This document shows, piece by piece, positions 63,501-64,000 of a stretch of DNA of 64,000 bases. Source of the stretch: Brachybacterium fresconis (lineage in GTDB: Bacteria; Actinomycetota; Actinomycetes; Actinomycetales; Dermabacteraceae); the NCBI RefSeq assembly GCF_017876515.1, contig NZ_JAGIOC010000001.1, positions 1,240,001-1,304,000 on the forward strand. Reading direction: 5' to 3'. A program made the translations under genes and the position numbers. The notes beneath the pieces are model-generated. The model saw only the letters and a program-made list of their open reading frames with translations, made no database searches and had not been told where the DNA came from. The stretch's first letter is position 1, and every line of letters starts with the position of its first letter.

Positions 63501-64000
63501 ATCTCCGGCTCCGCGGTGATGTCCGTGGTCATCGGGGTGCGCAGCGCCGCCGGGGCGTCCTCGGAGCGCTGGGAGATCAGCTCCTCGATCCGGGCGAGCA
63601 GGGAGGTGCAGCGGCCGGGGGTGTCGGCCAGATGATCGCCGGGCAGCGGGGAGTGCGGGCTCGAGGTGTGCGGCAGCCACTTCAGCCACTCCCACATGCC
63701 GCGGCTGGAGCGCGAGGTGATCCCGGCGATCGCCATCTCCGCCGGCGAGTGCAGGGAGAACATCTGGGTGACGAGGCCGCGGGCCACCCCGTCGGCCTCC
63801 TGACCGCCCCCGGCGACGCCGATGTTCCCGGCGTAGCGCAGCTGAGCGGAGATCGGCACCCCCGCGATCATCTTGTACTCCTCATGCATGTCGTCGAGCA
63901 TGTCGTAGTACATGGGGATCGCATCGTTCTCCGCCGGCATCTCGATGCCCACGCGGGATTCCGCCACGCCGAGGCCGAGGCGCACCGTGGCGAAGGCGCT
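60587..64000 (-). CDS. eccC: Type VII secretion ATPase EccC (partial)
   Basis: About 1,137 residues are visible; the N-terminus (membrane helices) lies beyond the window. Three FtsK/SpoIIIE-type ATPase domains: D1 with Walker A GGTTGAGKSEFL and Walker B LIIIVDEFAAL; D2 with GTGGSGKSTTL and LLLVDGMAAF; D3 with GPMGSGRTTAM (Arg in place of the Walker Lys) and LALFIDGVADF. D1 is expected to be the driving ATPase, with D2/D3 binding substrate signals. It is the motor that exports the WXG100 proteins encoded downstream. Confidence 0.95.
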   Translation of the reverse strand, partial: SAFATVRLGLGVAESRVGIEMPAENDAIPMYYDMLDDMHEEYKMIAGVPISAQLRYAGNIGVAGGGQEADGVARGLVTQMFSLHSPAEMAIAGITSRSSRGMWEWLKWLPHTSSPHSPLPGDHLADTPGRCTSLLARIEELISQRSEDAPAALRTPMTTDITAEPEIPPEPITPNLVVVIEDDAPVDRARLVRIAERGPDVGVHVIWCASNIAALPAACRTYVAVEEAVEGASAGHVRLGERFYPVAVETVSVEVAAGVARHLSPVVDAGVPIDDDSDLPRAISYLKLGGMAMAEDPGYIIERWKENNSLTPRDGSEPQRLKHDANLRGLIGHNGQDAYHLDLRTNGPHALVGGTTGAGKSEFLQAWVMGMATAHSPDRVTFLFVDYKGGAAFADAIELPHAVGLVTDLSQHLVRRALTSLRAELQYREHLLNRKKAKDLVSLERTGDPETPPSLIIIVDEFAALAKEIPEFVDGVVDVAARGRSLGLHLILATQRPAGVIKDNLRANTNLRIALRMADEADSKDILGDKMAAHFDPSIPGRAAAKTGPGRIATFQTGYAGGWTTDEPERARIDIVEKDFGTGEQWDIPAPVTKEVADPGPNDISRVVHTVIGAAEQAGVPVPRKPWLSELADAYDLSRLPTRRTDEELLMGVMDVPEDQAQPTVSYYPDRDGNMAIYGTGGSGKSTTLRTIAISAASTVRGGPVHVYGLDFGASGLTMLEELPHVGSIVGGDDEERVIRLLRTLRAMIDDRARDFAEVRAGSVAEYRELSGSPDVPRILLLVDGMAAFREAYDYSNLSKWFTAFVQIATDGRQVGVHVIVTGDRPSAIPTSLGSSIQRRLIHRMSNIDDYAGFGEPKDVLDGSSPAGRAILAGHEMQVAVHGGDANVAIQSREVSKLARAMRRAGVPEAPEIRRLPERVEFSQLRGVVDGRPVLGLADETLAEIAYEPRGAFMVSGPMGSGRTTAMLTIASGLKAMETPMRLVRFSSRRTPLTGLPVWDVEGSDPETVRELAAQLRRTIESGAVGEGRLALFIDGVADFTGSGVENDLDKLIRACTREGQFVVGENESASWSQAYVLAQPFKAGRRGLLLQPGDMDGDSLLGTSLGRIRRADFPAGRGFLIHSGRAMKLQVAQITG

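Overview
The window reads as chromosome of a high-GC actinobacterium. The evidence is strong G/C third-position codon use, the AccD/AccE/AccA-type acyl-CoA carboxylase set, an LpdA-type quinone dehydrogenase, rpmG beside hadA/hadB-like dehydratases, and WXG100/EccC type VII secretion genes. A Micrococcales member such as Dermabacteraceae (Brachybacterium-like) fits best, but that is inference from gene content and was not tested by alignment.

Positions 1-47,000 are mostly core genome. A minus-strand operon (birA, class III nucleotide cyclase, response regulator, histidine kinase, purK, purE, acyltransferase) is followed on the plus strand by the acyl-CoA carboxylase genes with maf. Next come quinone dehydrogenase, purine nucleoside phosphorylase, phosphopentomutase/phosphoglucomutase, deoC, a large LuxR-type ATPase regulator and a methyltransferase. 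A plus-strand cluster then holds an unusual NRAMP-fold transporter, a GntR regulator, an idonate-dehydrogenase-like enzyme and a kinase-NUDIX fusion. A minus-strand nucleoside uptake and salvage operon (BMP lipoprotein, ATPase, two permeases, cdd, deoA) follows; together with PNP and deoC it forms a nucleoside catabolism set. After that come manC, sdhCDAB, a ThDP enzyme, xthA, a WXG-like/lipase fusion, folD, glyA, murB, two hotdog dehydratases, rpmG, three tRNAs (Met, Thr, Tyr) and yajQ.

From 48,295 to 57,534 a 9.2-kb integrative element is bounded by a perfect 21-bp direct repeat that is the 3' end of yajQ. It carries integrase, XRE repressor, divergent control region, excisionase, small early genes, a DUF3631 helicase-like gene with an iteron cluster at its 3' end, a NUDIX fusion protein, a scaffold-like protein, an HK97-type capsid protein and a primase/polymerase-like protein. 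There is no terminase, portal or tail gene. This looks like a phage satellite that brings its own capsid.

From 57,635 to the end is a type VII secretion locus: a WXG100 gene pair present twice in tandem 780-bp copies, a DcrB/LpqN-like protein, a fifth WXG100 gene and a truncated eccC.

The most striking observation is a palindrome ATGGGGA-N4-TCCCCAT found upstream of all three WXG100 transcription units and also upstream of the distant WXG-like/lipase gene. In all four cases it lies exactly 22 nt before a TANNNT -10 hexamer while the intervening bases differ. This is the geometry of an activator replacing the -35 element and defines a candidate type VII secretion regulon that also recruits a remote effector gene.
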